The notes below the pieces were generated by a model. That model saw only the letters and a list, made by a program, of their open reading frames with translations, had not been told where the DNA came from and ran no database searches. The translations under genes and the position numbers were made by a program. Of a DNA stretch of 64,000 nt, positions 33,439-45,621 are shown one piece after another. The stretch covers positions 2,870,270 to 2,934,269 of the forward strand of contig NC_018390.1 in NCBI RefSeq assembly GCF_000208865.1, read 5' to 3'. Within the stretch, counting starts at the first letter, position 1. Every line of letters begins with the position of its first letter. This DNA comes from Neospora caninum Liverpool (taxonomy: Eukaryota > Apicomplexa > Conoidasida > Eucoccidiorida > Sarcocystidae).

Positions 33439-36400
33439 CTGAAATGTTCAAGACCGTTGCACGACAGTGGAAGTGCGAAATTCACTATGATCGGCCCTTT
33501 TAAAGAGTTGTGTGTTTTCCTCACTGTGCACAAGAAACACTCGATACTTGCCACGCCTCCCAAAAGCGTTTAACCCGGCTGAAGGTAGACAGGGTAGACC
33601 CATTAGAGTTTGGAAGTAAAACATACCCACCGTTACTCTCCGACAGAAGTCATACATAATGCCTCTCTCTACTGTGACTGAGCAATAGCCTAATGGACGT
33701 GTCATCCTGGCACTGGCACGCAACGGACGCAGCGGCGTTAAACGACGCCACAGGAAAGTGCTTCCGTCTATATGCAGCGTTTTTTTTTGTTGAAGTGAGC
33801 ATCGCTTTAGTGGCTATCCAGTGTCCAAGCAACTGTGGGCTGACACATTCTCGACTCATTGTTCGAAGCGCGCTAAGCTGTGGGTCACCTGGCGGGGACA
33901 GATTGAAGTACCGTGGCGGCTGCTGCAGTATCATAGAAATCATACAAAAATAGGCGAGCAACGCCCCTTGACAGCATGTGCCACACTACGCATACACAAT
34001 CTACGGACCCATTAATAGCGCCTTCTTGTGTAGGTGAGCGGTGCATATCAAGCTCAAACTCTCGATGCTTGGAAAGGGCCATTTAAACCCCACCGCGTGG
34101 CCCAGACCGAAATAACAACTGACCCAGCCATCAAGGAAAGCACTTGCAAACCCTCGAAGACGGTGCGTCGAAATGGGTCAGATGTGTTACGGACTCCACT
34201 GAAGCGAAGTTCGGGCACATGGGAAGCAAAGTGACGGACTGCAGCAGAGTGCGCCAGTTATACGCAACACGAGTAGCATCTGCAACAAAATACCGCGCAG
34301 ACACGGCTTTCCTAAAGATACGTTGTCGGAATATAGAACGACCACGAATTTGCGAATAACTGAGAAAAGAAGACCCACCTACTTCGCGAGCTGCGATAAA
34401 GCTCGTCTGGCGGGTTGGTATCGTGTTAAACAGCAACGCCCCAACTACCGTCCCCCCCTTCCGTTGTGGGGGAGGAGACGGCAGCATCTGTGAGTGGGCT
34501 CGTGGAACGCCGGCTGTCGTCGTTCAGTGTGATTGTTCCTTCATTTCGAAGGTTCAAAACCCGATGACGAAAGCCACTGCTGACCTCTTTAGTGAGGAAA
34601 TGGCTCGCCTGAATCTCCTTGTTACGCAAACAGGCACTGAGGGGACCGTCACACTTTTTTGTCCATGCATGGTGCGTAGCATGTCCACTGCAAAAATACT
34701 GCCGTTGCGGCGTTCCAGCACCTGAAGCTGGTTGCGGGCAGGTGGGAAAAACAAGAGGTGGCGGCTAACTTTTTGTTTTTTATTGCGTGGTTTCTAAAAA
34801 GCCGAGGTTGGCGCCTCTTTTCAGTGGCGAAAGCATTGCCAGCGTCGAACTGTCGGCCCCCGCACAAACAACAGGTCATAGGCTATAAGCATTATCCTTC
34901 GAACCTGTAGCAGTTGCCGCTTTAATTCGTTGCTGCGTGCTCCGTCTTTTTAGCTTCAAGTCTAGTTAGCGTCATGGGAGACATTCCCCTGTAAAACGGG
35001 ATTGCCCACGTTGCGGTGAACCGTTGACTGTGTTTGTGTATCCCGCTTGGTGCGTTGTCACTGCAACAAGTAGCACAGCCAGGTGTCCGGATTCTGCGAA
35101 CTAAACCCGCACTCTGTGCAGTTATGTTTACCAGTTTCCCTCCTGCACAGTATTCACTGAATGCATGTATCAGCGTAACACAAACGTCTTCGCCACTTTG
35201 TCCTTAGTGAGGTGTGGCGGGTCTTCGTCAAGTAGCAAGAACGGAGAGTGCATGAATTGCAAAAGTGCACGCAGCAGATTCATCACTTTGGCATTCGCCG
35301 CGAACGACACACCTTGGAGGAGGAAAGAAAGGGCCGTGGCGAAGCACGGGGCTTCCCTACAAGCACGGTGCCGCGTTTTTGCTGTATCGTGTGTCAAGCG
35401 TCTATCAGAGGCACGAATTTACTGCCGTAAAGATCTTAACATTCTTGCGCCAGCACGCTTGTGAAGACGATAGGGTCATATGTCTGTTTTCGAGTCTGAT
35501 GTTTCGTATGTGGCAGGTATTGCACGGAACTGCATGTGAATTCCAACGAATTGTCCGTAAAGAGAGACATGGCGGGTGGGTTTTTTGCATCATGAAGCGG
35601 CTACGACTGGATTCGCTTATGGATGCCTGAGTAGTAAGCGAGCGCGGTGTTAGAAATCCAGCGGCATCCACAGAAGAAGCGGAGAAATAAAGAGTTGGAT
35701 AGGTGGACCAATCACACAATCTCGAGAAGCCAGGACCCCGTGTGTCTCCAGAGAAAAGACACTGGGGCGCTTATTCCTGGTTCCCTGCCTTAGACGTACT
35801 ATGCGAAGGGGAAGACGTTGGCGATGCTTTTTCGCCGCTAGTCGTACGTACGTCTCTCTGGGATTTATGCAAACCCATGTTCTTCGGGTGCTTTAGACCA
35901 CTATCATTCGTATATGATCCTTTTCAAGAGTAAAACGTCTTCCATATCTCTCTCGTTTCGCTAAAGCCGAGTATCAGCTGACGGATAGATAAAAATCCGG
36001 GGAAGGAGATTCGTTGAGCCGCGGACCTGACAGTTTCTGATACAGGACAGCTCACATGGGCTGAACCAATGTGATGCAAGAAACCACTTGCGTTCGAATA
36101 CGGTGTTGGAGCATACTGCTGTATTCCACGGTGCACGGTGGACTTACGTGTTGCCGTTGACTCTACCTGGCGGGTTTCCCCGGCGATACTACAGAAAAAA
36201 TTCGTGATTGGAAAGTATCCTAGGATTGCGGGAATAAATCAGCGCACTAAAACAGATACGGAAGACATCGGAACATGCCGACAAGTTTGTTCGGACTCGG
36301 AGCAGGCAAGCACGCATGTCACATTGTTGCAGTTATCGCAGGTTTATTCATTGATCGCGCTTTTACGTCAACTGTTGGCTGCAGCCACCGCCGACAGAAG

Positions 36401-36748
36401 CGACACTGCGATGTTTGACGGGGACCGCACTCACGTTTATATAGCGGAGAGCAACAAGATCATTTCCGAGCTCTAAAAAAAGACGCCCTTGCTACGCCGT
36501 TCTTCTCTTTCCTTCCCCATTCATCACAAAAACTGAAAACAAAATCTACGCTCTGCGCCGATAGTCCCTTTCCTGTATCTGTTAATGGACGTACTCAGGA
36601 CCGCTAGAAAAGCAGAGTGTTAATTAATATCTGGGGAAGTTTCTTTGCTTCGTGTTCCTCACTTTAGGCTGTCTCATTCCTGGGCTCCTTTTCACTGTGG
36701 GATCAAGCTCCTCGCTGCGCATGCGTATTTTTTCTCTGGCCGGCTTAC
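33439..36748 (-). other. Probable upstream exons and introns of the unrecognised gene
   Basis: This AT-richer stretch has no long frame but several minus-strand segments bounded by splice-like sites. One near 34.2-34.3 kb reads TRVAYNWRTLLQSVTLLPM. One near 34.45-34.62 kb reads LTK, FRHRVLNLRNEGTITLNDD. One near 35.19-35.33 kb reads NAKVMNLLRALLQFMHSPF. They look more like protein than their shadows, but two neighbouring candidates would leave introns under 40 bases, so some are wrong. A plus-strand frame ending at 36476 was also seen and has no ATG. Confidence 0.3.
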
Positions 36749-36889
36749 ATTGCGTTTCCTGCCACGCTGGCGTTCGGTGGACTTCTCGGGAAGAGCCGCC
36801 AAAAGTGGACGTAGAGAAGGCCGCGTTTGCAAACTCGGGCGTGTCAGATTCCGCAGGTTTGACAGTATTTCTCTTTTGATACGCTCCAT
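36749..36889 (-). CDS. Candidate first exon of the unrecognised gene
   Basis: An ATG at 36889 opens 47 basic codons (MERIKREILSNLRNLTRP at the start) ending at a good donor, GTAAGC, at 36748. It lies head-to-head with the ubiquitin-eL40 gene. It is inferred to belong to the minus-strand gene that ends at 32183, but no continuous exon chain was proven. Confidence 0.3.
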
Positions 36890-38210
<1,321 letters not shown>

Positions 38211-40412
38211 ATCGTCTTGTGTTTCAGCGAATACTGCGTCTTTTGCGTCTCCGAACTCCTCTCGTGTTTTCGATCTCTTCGTGCCTTGGATCGCCGGCTC
38301 CGCACTGCGCCCCTCATTCTGCTGTGTCTTCAGTGATGCCGTGGTAGACTGCGTTTTGTTGTTCCTCTGCTAGTACCGACTTTCCCGTGACTTTGTACAT
38401 ATGCCTGTGCGTGCGTATGTGTATACCTGTACATGTGGAAATACCGGATCAATCTAGCATAGGAACAGCAAATAAACCCGATTCCCGGGACCGCGGGGAG
38501 AATCTTGGTGGATGCGCGCGTTTCTGCGAGGAATCACACCTGCGCAAGTTACAGACACATGCACCAGAAAAGTTACGACTTCCAGAGTTAGCACCGGTTG
38601 CTGTAATGCCGGTAGCCGAAGAAAGGACTTATGCTGGCGGGGGAGTTGCAGTTGCCTCTGGAAGAACTGGAATGTTCAAATAGCCTGGGGACAGAGGATC
38701 TGATTTTGCGACGCGAAATGCGGTTTCTCCGGCACAGCCGACACGTATTGCGCCAGGAATGCACGAAACTCCTTTTGACACCACACAGTGTGTCCTTGCT
38801 GATGAGTTCTACCGACGAAAAACCTTTTAGCTTCTGAGGTTAAGTAGAACAACGGATGGAGGCAAACGCGGATCTCAATTTTCTATGTGGATGGATGCCG
38901 ACTGGAAGCAGGGTGCGCGCTTCTGAACGAATCACAACACACTCTTTTATCAGTAGATCCAAATATACATGTACATATTTCGTTTGCTTGCTCGCGGTTC
39001 AGCACGAACCGGACTGGACGGCCGCTCCACGCAAGGCAGAAAGTGGCGGAACAGTCCCTCAATCGTAGAGATTTCGGTTTTGAGACCATCGTCGCCACGG
39101 GGAACGGGGGGCCTGGCTTTCATGGTGTGTTGTTCAGTTACCGCCGTAAGCCGCTACTAGAACAGGTGAAATCCCGAAAAAAACTTGGGGGAAAAAAGAG
39201 GGCGGAGCTGAGAGACTTCTCGCGGAGGGTGATGACAGCGTCTGTCTTTCGGATTGTTGTCCTCTCCGACCCACACGAACTCTGGTCTAATCGAATGGAG
39301 AGAGAATTCCTTGATCAGATTTATGTTTATTGAGTGCTCCTGGTGGCGATCATTTATATACCAAGACGACTCACATACGCTTCCAGAGTACAAGGAACAC
39401 GCTTACCAAAATCTAATAGCGAGGTCAGCAGAACTGGTGTCCTGTGTGTTGTGAAAGTTAGAAATAATACGCTCAGGAACGTCTACAATACGTATTAGAA
39501 TACCAACCGTATTCAAACGCTAGCTGCTGTGGAACTCCTTAGATGCCATGGAAAGTGCGGCCTTTTCGTCTATGCGTTTCGTATTGACACTGCTGGCATG
39601 CGGCCCGAAGGAAATACTCGCAAATGAGCTGTTTAGCTGCTTGTATTTCTGTGTCCCTGATAAATACGGCACATCTCGCAGCTGAGTGGCTAGCCGCCGT
39701 ACTGTACCTCAACACGTGTTTTTCCGGGATACCCGGTGCGATATCGTTGTATCTCTTAGGAGCAGCTGCAGCTGCCGTGATCTGGAGGCACAACGGGAGC
39801 CCACAGAGGATAACGTGAAGAGGCACGTGCAGCTGTACCGACCGACGAATTCCAGTGCAATGATTTGCACGGGAGGTGACTTGTTGGATCTCCCGCCCAT
39901 TTTCTTGCTTACTGCCCAGGCCGCTGACTTTATCTCGGCGGTTGCCGACGGCAGTTCCAAGTCAAACGTAGCCACGACACGCCTCTCTTCTTCCCCCATT
40001 CTACGTGAAAGAATTCGTGTTTGCATGGAACTGCGTGATCTGTAGAACGGAGGCTCCAAGTTTCTAACGAGACGTTCCTTTGAGGCGTCTACAGCGCATC
40101 TCGGTGGCCTGGAATAAGCGGATTAGGTTCGAAAAGTTGCGAAGAAACGGAAAAAACATTCTTGCCCTCAGGCTCACAACGCAGCTATGACACAGGGAAC
40201 GCCACTTGGGCGGACACACAAAAAAAAAAACGCTACACCGGCAGATACCGTCTCGGGGGCGAGAGCCGCGTTCCTGTGAGAACTTCCGCGGTAGCGGTGG
40301 AGACCGTGTCCAGAAGCCTCCCTACTCAGCGGCAAAAAAACGGAAAGATATCTGTTCAATCGTTTCGCTGAGACTGCACCAACAATTTCGATGCAGAGGT
40401 CAGGGTCTGTTT
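38211..40412. other. Convergent spacer between eL40 and biotin ligase
   Basis: About 2.2 kb with the two converging 3' UTRs. The best open frame is on the minus strand, from an ATG at 40026 to a stop at 39709 (105 codons, with VVATFDLELPSATAEIKSAA). It has no recognisable family or splice context and is not called as a gene. Nothing else was seen. Confidence 0.45.
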
Positions 40413-43328
40413 TCACGGCCTGACAAGATGGCCACCGAGAAACTTCTGCGTGCTCCCGTCCGCGGTTCGAATAAGGAGCGCTCCGTCTTCATCGATACCC
40501 TGAAGAATGCCGGTGGCGAGAAAGCGTCGCCCGCCGTTGCCGGCGAGATGGCCCCCACTTTGTGGACGAGCTGGAGAGTGCGGTCCTGCAGTGCTGTCCG
40601 CCAGGCCACGGGTGAGACCATCAACATCGGTGAACATCTCTTCTTCCTCGTCGTCGCTTCCCGCCACACCGTGACAGCCCGTTCCACACGACGTACTGGG
40701 AAGTGGAGCCTCTGTGGAAGATTCCGCACGGCTGACGCCGCTGTCGGGCGTCCCCGAAGCCGCCGACGGCGGCTGACCCTCCTCTTCAAGTTCCACGTAG
40801 TCGCCGAGCCACGCGAGACGGGAGAGGACGAACGGTCGCAGCGCTTTGAAACCTTCTCGCTGAAGAATCGAAAAACTCTCGTACATGTAGGCGTCGAGAG
40901 ATGCCCGGATCTCGTGAAGGTCCAAACCCGAAGAAGACGGTTTTGCCGAAGAGGTCGAGCTCGAGTCTCCACACGGCACGGGGGTTGCCTTTCCCTCCTC
41001 TGTCTCGCCTTGTCGCTCCGCGCTGGTGTCGTATCCCATTTGCCTGCTCCTCACGCCGCCCTCGTTCACAGATGTCTTTGAATGAGGTGAGGAAAGGCCT
41101 ACCGTCTCTTGACCGCAAGACTCCGCAAAGAGACTGGAGGGACCGCGCGTGGTCTTTTTCAGGAGTGCGTCTGCAGTCCCTCTGTGTCTCGGTCCACCTC
41201 CCCTCTCTATATCCAGTTCCTCGGCTATTGACGTAGCTGCCTGCTTGATACCCATCTCGGAGAGTCCAGGCTTCTTTTCTACGTTGATTCCCACGCCCAC
41301 GAGGACTGCCCAGAAGCGCTCGCCGGCCGGCTGTTCATACTGGGCGTACTGGCTCGGCGGAGATCCTGCGCTTTGCGCGAAAGGCGATGAGACAGACGAC
41401 GAGACAGAGATCGAAGAAGAAAGGGGCGAAGATGAGAAAGAGGACGCAGCAGCCGTCGCGCTGACTGGCGTGGCGGCAGCTGGAGGCGGCGACGACTGAA
41501 GCAGAAAAGCTGGATTATGACACAAAACACCACATATTTTCCTGTCGTTCACAAATACATCGTTGATCCACTTAATTTGACCTCGCAGGCCGTACTTTTC
41601 CAAAACTTTGCAAACTGCAACTGAAGCAGTCTGCGCAAAGTTCAGAAGGCGCGAAGCGAGGGCAGTGGGCCAGGGAATCACGTAAGTGACCGACACATTG
41701 TTGGGAGGCGAGATCCATTTCTTTTCCTGGAGACTCGCGCTGTCGCGTGTACCTACACCTGCGGTCTGGTACGACGCACTCACTGCAACCCACGTCGACG
41801 GAGAAAGACCGTGCACACTGCGCAGGTTCTCGAGGTTCCTTAAGCACCACTTCTGAGTGCTATCCACCTCATCGAAATGAAGACATTTCATAGGCAGCGG
41901 AGGCGCCCGGGAATATTGATTGAGATGAAGCACTCGGGGAGAGGAAAAACTGCACTTTCCTCCGAGTTCTGGGTGTGACAGCGGTGGACAGGGAGACGTC
42001 GAGGAAAATCGCTGGGAAGAGCTTTCGGCAGTGTGGTCTACAGCTCTGGCGTCCAGCGCGGATCGGTCAGGAGAAGCGCGTGAGGGGAAAGACGAAAGAC
42101 CGGAGGGAGCGGCGGTCGTTGCCTGTGAACTTGTCTCTGCGTCTTTTTGCGTTTGAGGGGGGACGGGAAGGCGCGACGACCGGAAGAAGAATGAAGAATA
42201 CGGAAAAGAAGAACAAGGTGAACCTGGCGGAGAAGAGCACCGGGAGGAAGCAGGTGAGAAAGGTTCACCCCACTCCCCTGCGCCCCAGTCGGGGGACTGC
42301 AGAGCCACTGTAGACGATTCGCGAGACGTGGGCGATGCCGCCATGCTGCTCACCCTCTTTCGGCCCCGCGCAAGCGACAACGAGAAGCTGTCTCGACACA
42401 GCGGAGCGACAGAAGAGGCAGAAGATGAAGCGCCGGAACGGGGCAGAAGGCAGTGGCGAGAACGCGACGCGAGCACAGAGAATGAACGGCTACACGAACA
42501 AGGGTGACATCTCAAGGAGGGAGAAGACGAATAGCACGTGGCGACGAACAGGGGAACTCGCGAACAGGAAGAATGAGAATAGCGGCCAGAACAGTGTTCC
42601 AAACCGCGTTTCGAGGCAGGAAGTAAAGGGACTGATAGAGGGGCGTTGACCGTGGTCGTTGACAGGCGAGTACAGAGACAAGGACAGATGGAGAGAGAAG
42701 GATGTCGCAAGCTACTTGGAGACGGGATATGAGAAACAGGACCAGCGTGAGAGGAGGAGAACGGTATCCATGGACTTCTCAGTCGTCTGCCGTCGCGTAT
42801 AAACACTGATGAAGCCAGAGATGGCAAGGGAAAGCGCGATTCCTGCAAGGGAAGAGCCAGAGTTAACGAAATTAATGACAGGAGACGCTGGAGAAGTTCC
42901 CCGTCTGGAGAACCCAATCTCCGGTCAGACTGCAACCTGTTCTGCGGCACCCACGGAGACGCTCGAGACTTTCCTCTCTTTCGCCTTTGGACCGTCGTGA
43001 GGAGGCCACCGAGAGGAGAAGCGAAAACGGATTTTCCAACGCGCCGGGAAGAAAAACACGACGTAAGCACGTGAGGAAGAGAGGACGACAGAGCGAGAGA
43101 CGGAACGACAGACGAGTAGACGGCAAGGACTGTTGAAAAGAAAACAGGCCGCATGAGGAAACGCACCATCATCACGGTGGTAGGCACGTCACCGGACAAA
43201 AAGCGTCCTGAAGACAGGCTGCCTACTGTGTGGACTCCAGAGCCGTCACGCTGTCTCCCTCCTCGACATGCCTTCGAAGTGACACGGAATGCCGCAAAAG
43301 GGTGGGCACCTTTCGTCTGCCTGCACAT
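40413..43328 (-). CDS. Biotin-protein ligase (holocarboxylase synthetase)
   Basis: Single exon, 971 residues from ATG 43328 to TGA at 40413. The catalytic domain starts near residue 478 (MKCLHFDEVDSTQKW). It then has SYQTAGVGTRDS, the KW-ND signature in the form GQIKWINDVFVNDRKICGVL (about 580-600), WAVLVGVGINV near 680 and the C-terminal SH3-like domain ATGILQGIDEDGALLIRTAD. The family makes biotinyl-AMP and transfers biotin to carboxylases. Large Ser/Ala/Thr-rich inserts enlarge it well beyond bacterial BirA. The first 470 residues are low complexity. Methionines 53 and 54 (ATGs 43172 and 43169) are followed by a hydrophobic core (FLMRPVFFSTVLAVYSSVVP) and then a Ser/Arg-rich stretch, the layout of an apicoplast bipartite leader. 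A start there would fit biotinylation of the plastid acetyl-CoA carboxylase. The usual GRGRRG biotin loop is altered. Confidence 0.88.
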   Translation of the reverse strand: MCRQTKGAHPFAAFRVTSKACRGGRQRDGSGVHTVGSLSSGRFLSGDVPTTVMMVRFLMRPVFFSTVLAVYSSVVPSLALSSSLPHVLTSCFSSRRVGKSVFASPLGGLLTTVQRRKRGKSRASPWVPQNRLQSDRRLGSPDGELLQRLLSLISLTLALPLQESRFPLPSLASSVFIRDGRRLRSPWIPFSSSHAGPVSHIPSPSSLRHPSLSICPCLCTRLSTTTVNAPLSVPLLPASKRGLEHCSGRYSHSSCSRVPLFVATCYSSSPSLRCHPCSCSRSFSVLASRSRHCLLPRSGASSSASSVAPLCRDSFSLSLARGRKRVSSMAASPTSRESSTVALQSPDWGAGEWGEPFSPASSRCSSPPGSPCSSFPYSSFFFRSSRLPVPPQTQKDAETSSQATTAAPSGLSSFPSRASPDRSALDARAVDHTAESSSQRFSSTSPCPPLSHPELGGKCSFSSPRVLHLNQYSRAPPLPMKCLHFDEVDSTQKWCLRNLENLRSVHGLSPSTWVAVSASYQTAGVGTRDSASLQEKKWISPPNNVSVTYVIPWPTALASRLLNFAQTASVAVCKVLEKYGLRGQIKWINDVFVNDRKICGVLCHNPAFLLQSSPPPAAATPVSATAAASSFSSSPLSSSISVSSSVSSPFAQSAGSPPSQYAQYEQPAGERFWAVLVGVGINVEKKPGLSEMGIKQAATSIAEELDIERGGGPRHRGTADALLKKTTRGPSSLFAESCGQETVGLSSPHSKTSVNEGGVRSRQMGYDTSAERQGETEEGKATPVPCGDSSSTSSAKPSSSGLDLHEIRASLDAYMYESFSILQREGFKALRPFVLSRLAWLGDYVELEEEGQPPSAASGTPDSGVSRAESSTEAPLPSTSCGTGCHGVAGSDDEEEEMFTDVDGLTRGLADSTAGPHSPARPQSGGHLAGNGGRRFLATGILQGIDEDGALLIRTADGSTQKFLGGHLVRP

Positions 43329-45621
43329 GAGAAGACGTTCGTTTGATCAATGAGCGCGTGCCAGCGACGCGGAAGCATCTGCGACGTCGCGGCGATGACA
43401 CACAACGCGTGCGTACCTTGTTCAACAAGGTCCAAACGACACAAGAAAGCTGCTTAGCGGAGCTGTTGAACAGAGTTCGCCAGCCCTGGTTCGATGACAC
43501 GAGTGAAGCCTGACGGCGCAGTGCGCCTCTGTGTCAAACAGATGCCGCACATGAACAGCAAAGACGAACGCGAACATCGAAACGCCAACGCACGCTGCCA
43601 CGCAAAACGCGGTGTCTGGACACCTGAAAGGCGTCAACTTGCCACACGGAGAGGCCACGCGGAGGATCGACAGCCAGGTAATTCACTTGTGTGTGTTCTT
43701 TACTGCGTCCTGCTTAGCCAGCGAGACGCGTGTTTCGAGCAAGGAAAAGGGAACGCACAACGCCACTAAAGCCTTGAGAAAAGACGGTTTGCCCAGCGCT
43801 GCGGCGTTCCTGGCAGGCGGTCGCTTTACCATCGTCTCCGCGCGGTCACCAGGAGTGACCAGGGTGATCAGTTTCTAGTCAGATTGCTTTGTCATCTCGG
43901 GCGTTTTTGACTGAGAAAGCGCCTGTGGAACTTGCGTGAATCCAGCACATTCGTCTGCCTCTGTGGCGATTATCCGTAAACCTGTTCGCGTACCGCACGC
44001 GGTGGTTCCTTGCTGATCAGTGTGCGCTGCCGAGGCGTGGTCCCAGTTTGTCTGTGCTGGGCTCGCCGTCTATTAGCCGAGAAAGGGGGGCGGAGTGGAG
44101 TGGAAAAGCGGCCGCCGATGGAAAACCGGGATCGAGCTGTGGAACTCTATAACGTGGAAAGAAGTAGCGGAATGCCGTTGTCTAACGGTTTTCGTCCACC
44201 TCCCCGACGGGTTACTTTCCAATTTCCGCCGGAGAGTGAAGGAAAGGCGAGAAAGGAGAAACTGATCTTCTCTGGTTCGCGTCCGTCTCGTGTCTTCCTC
44301 TCCCTGCCTTCTTTTGCTGTCCAGCATGCCCATTCTGCCGGTGGCCCAGCTGTCTGTTCTTCTTGGCTTGGGAAAAGAGCGAACAACCTCTGACTGTGTA
44401 GCGCTTCTTTCCAGACTGTCTCAGATCTTGCCACGTGCTCTTCCAGAGAAGTCATCTCGAAGGCATCACACTTAGGCTGCCGTGTGAGAAGCGCGAGAGA
44501 ATCAGGCGGCCTGGACAGTCTCGACGCCTGTGTTTCTCCTTTTTGGACCAGGAATGCCCGTGCCCGATTGTTAGGCCTCGGTACAAGCTTCTCATTTCCG
44601 TCTCTTCCCCCGCACGCGTCTTTCTCTCTCACTTCTGTGTACATGGGGCGAGTGACCTTTTAGCTGTCTTGTCTTTGCTTCGGAGTCACGTTGGTGTTTC
44701 TTAGAGCGGGCAACCGCGAAACCACCCTGTCTTCTTCCTCCGTTTCCGTTCTGCGTCTTCTCTCACTGTTCCCTCTGTCGTCCCTTCTTTCTCCGTCGCG
44801 TCGCTCGGACCTCACATCCCTTCGTCTTCCCGTCGTTCTGCGCTTCCGTCTCTTCTCGACGGCAAAGTGTTCAAACCAGACCAAGCGCAAACCGCTGACT
44901 GTCTAAAGAAGACTGCGTTGCCTTTCTCTTTTCTGCTTTCGTTCGTCCCCCTCCTCCCCTTCTGTCGTGGGTAGCATGCGTGCAAGTCGCTGCCTTCCTC
45001 ATTCGTTTCCGTTTCTCAAGTTCTGCGCATCAACGGGGTACAGTTTGTCGGTCGAGGCGGCACGACGGCTGCCGGTTCGTTCCTTTCGTCTTATCTCTTC
45101 CGCTCTCCTGCAACTGTCTGTTTTTGCCTGCCGGAATTCCGTGCCCCGCCCTGCGGCGCGCATGTGTTTGTCGGCCGGAACTCGTCGAAGGCCCACGGGA
45201 AGGCAGACTGGGATCTGCAGCAGGTGCATGCGCCCGCCGTTTCCCGTTCTTTTGTAACGCGCGCTCTCCGGTCCGTCTCTTCTGTCCCCGTCTTGCGTTT
45301 TCTCCTCTCTCCTGTGTTTTCGCCTCTCCTTCCCGTCTCCTAACCGTTCCTGCGTCTCTCTCACGTGTCTCTTCGCTTTTTTTTCTCTCTCGTCCTCTCA
45401 GAACGTGCGTGTGTTTCGCCTTTCGCTTTCCGTCGACTTCCTTTGACCTTCCCCACCTTCTCTCTGCCCATCCCTGTAGATTCTCTCCCGCGTCAAGTTC
45501 AAGTCGCGTCGCGGCGCCGTTCCGCTCCTCTTCCGCTTCTGTCTTTCCTCTTCCCTGCATCTTCCCTCCCACGGTTCGTCGTTTCTCCCCCTTTTCGCCA
45601 TCGCGTCCGCTTTTCGGCAAG
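43329..45621. promoter_or_regulatory. Divergent spacer, biotin ligase and AP-1 mu
   Basis: About 2.3 kb separates the biotin ligase ATG (minus) from the AP-1 mu ATG (plus). From about 44.6 kb the plus strand becomes strongly T/C-rich, the look of a long 5' leader. A frame in phase with AP-1 mu stays open for 214 codons before its ATG but contains no ATG, so it is read as leader, not coding. No other gene was seen. Confidence 0.45.

Noticed and set aside
36148..36188. 41-base exon with strong acceptor and GTAAGTCC donor upstream of the unknown gene
   Set aside because: The next plausible exon would leave an intron of only 29 bases, so the chain does not work as read.
40463..40475. B-box-like GGTTCGAAT suggesting a tRNA gene
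   Set aside because: It lies inside the biotin ligase coding sequence, with no A box or cloverleaf around it.
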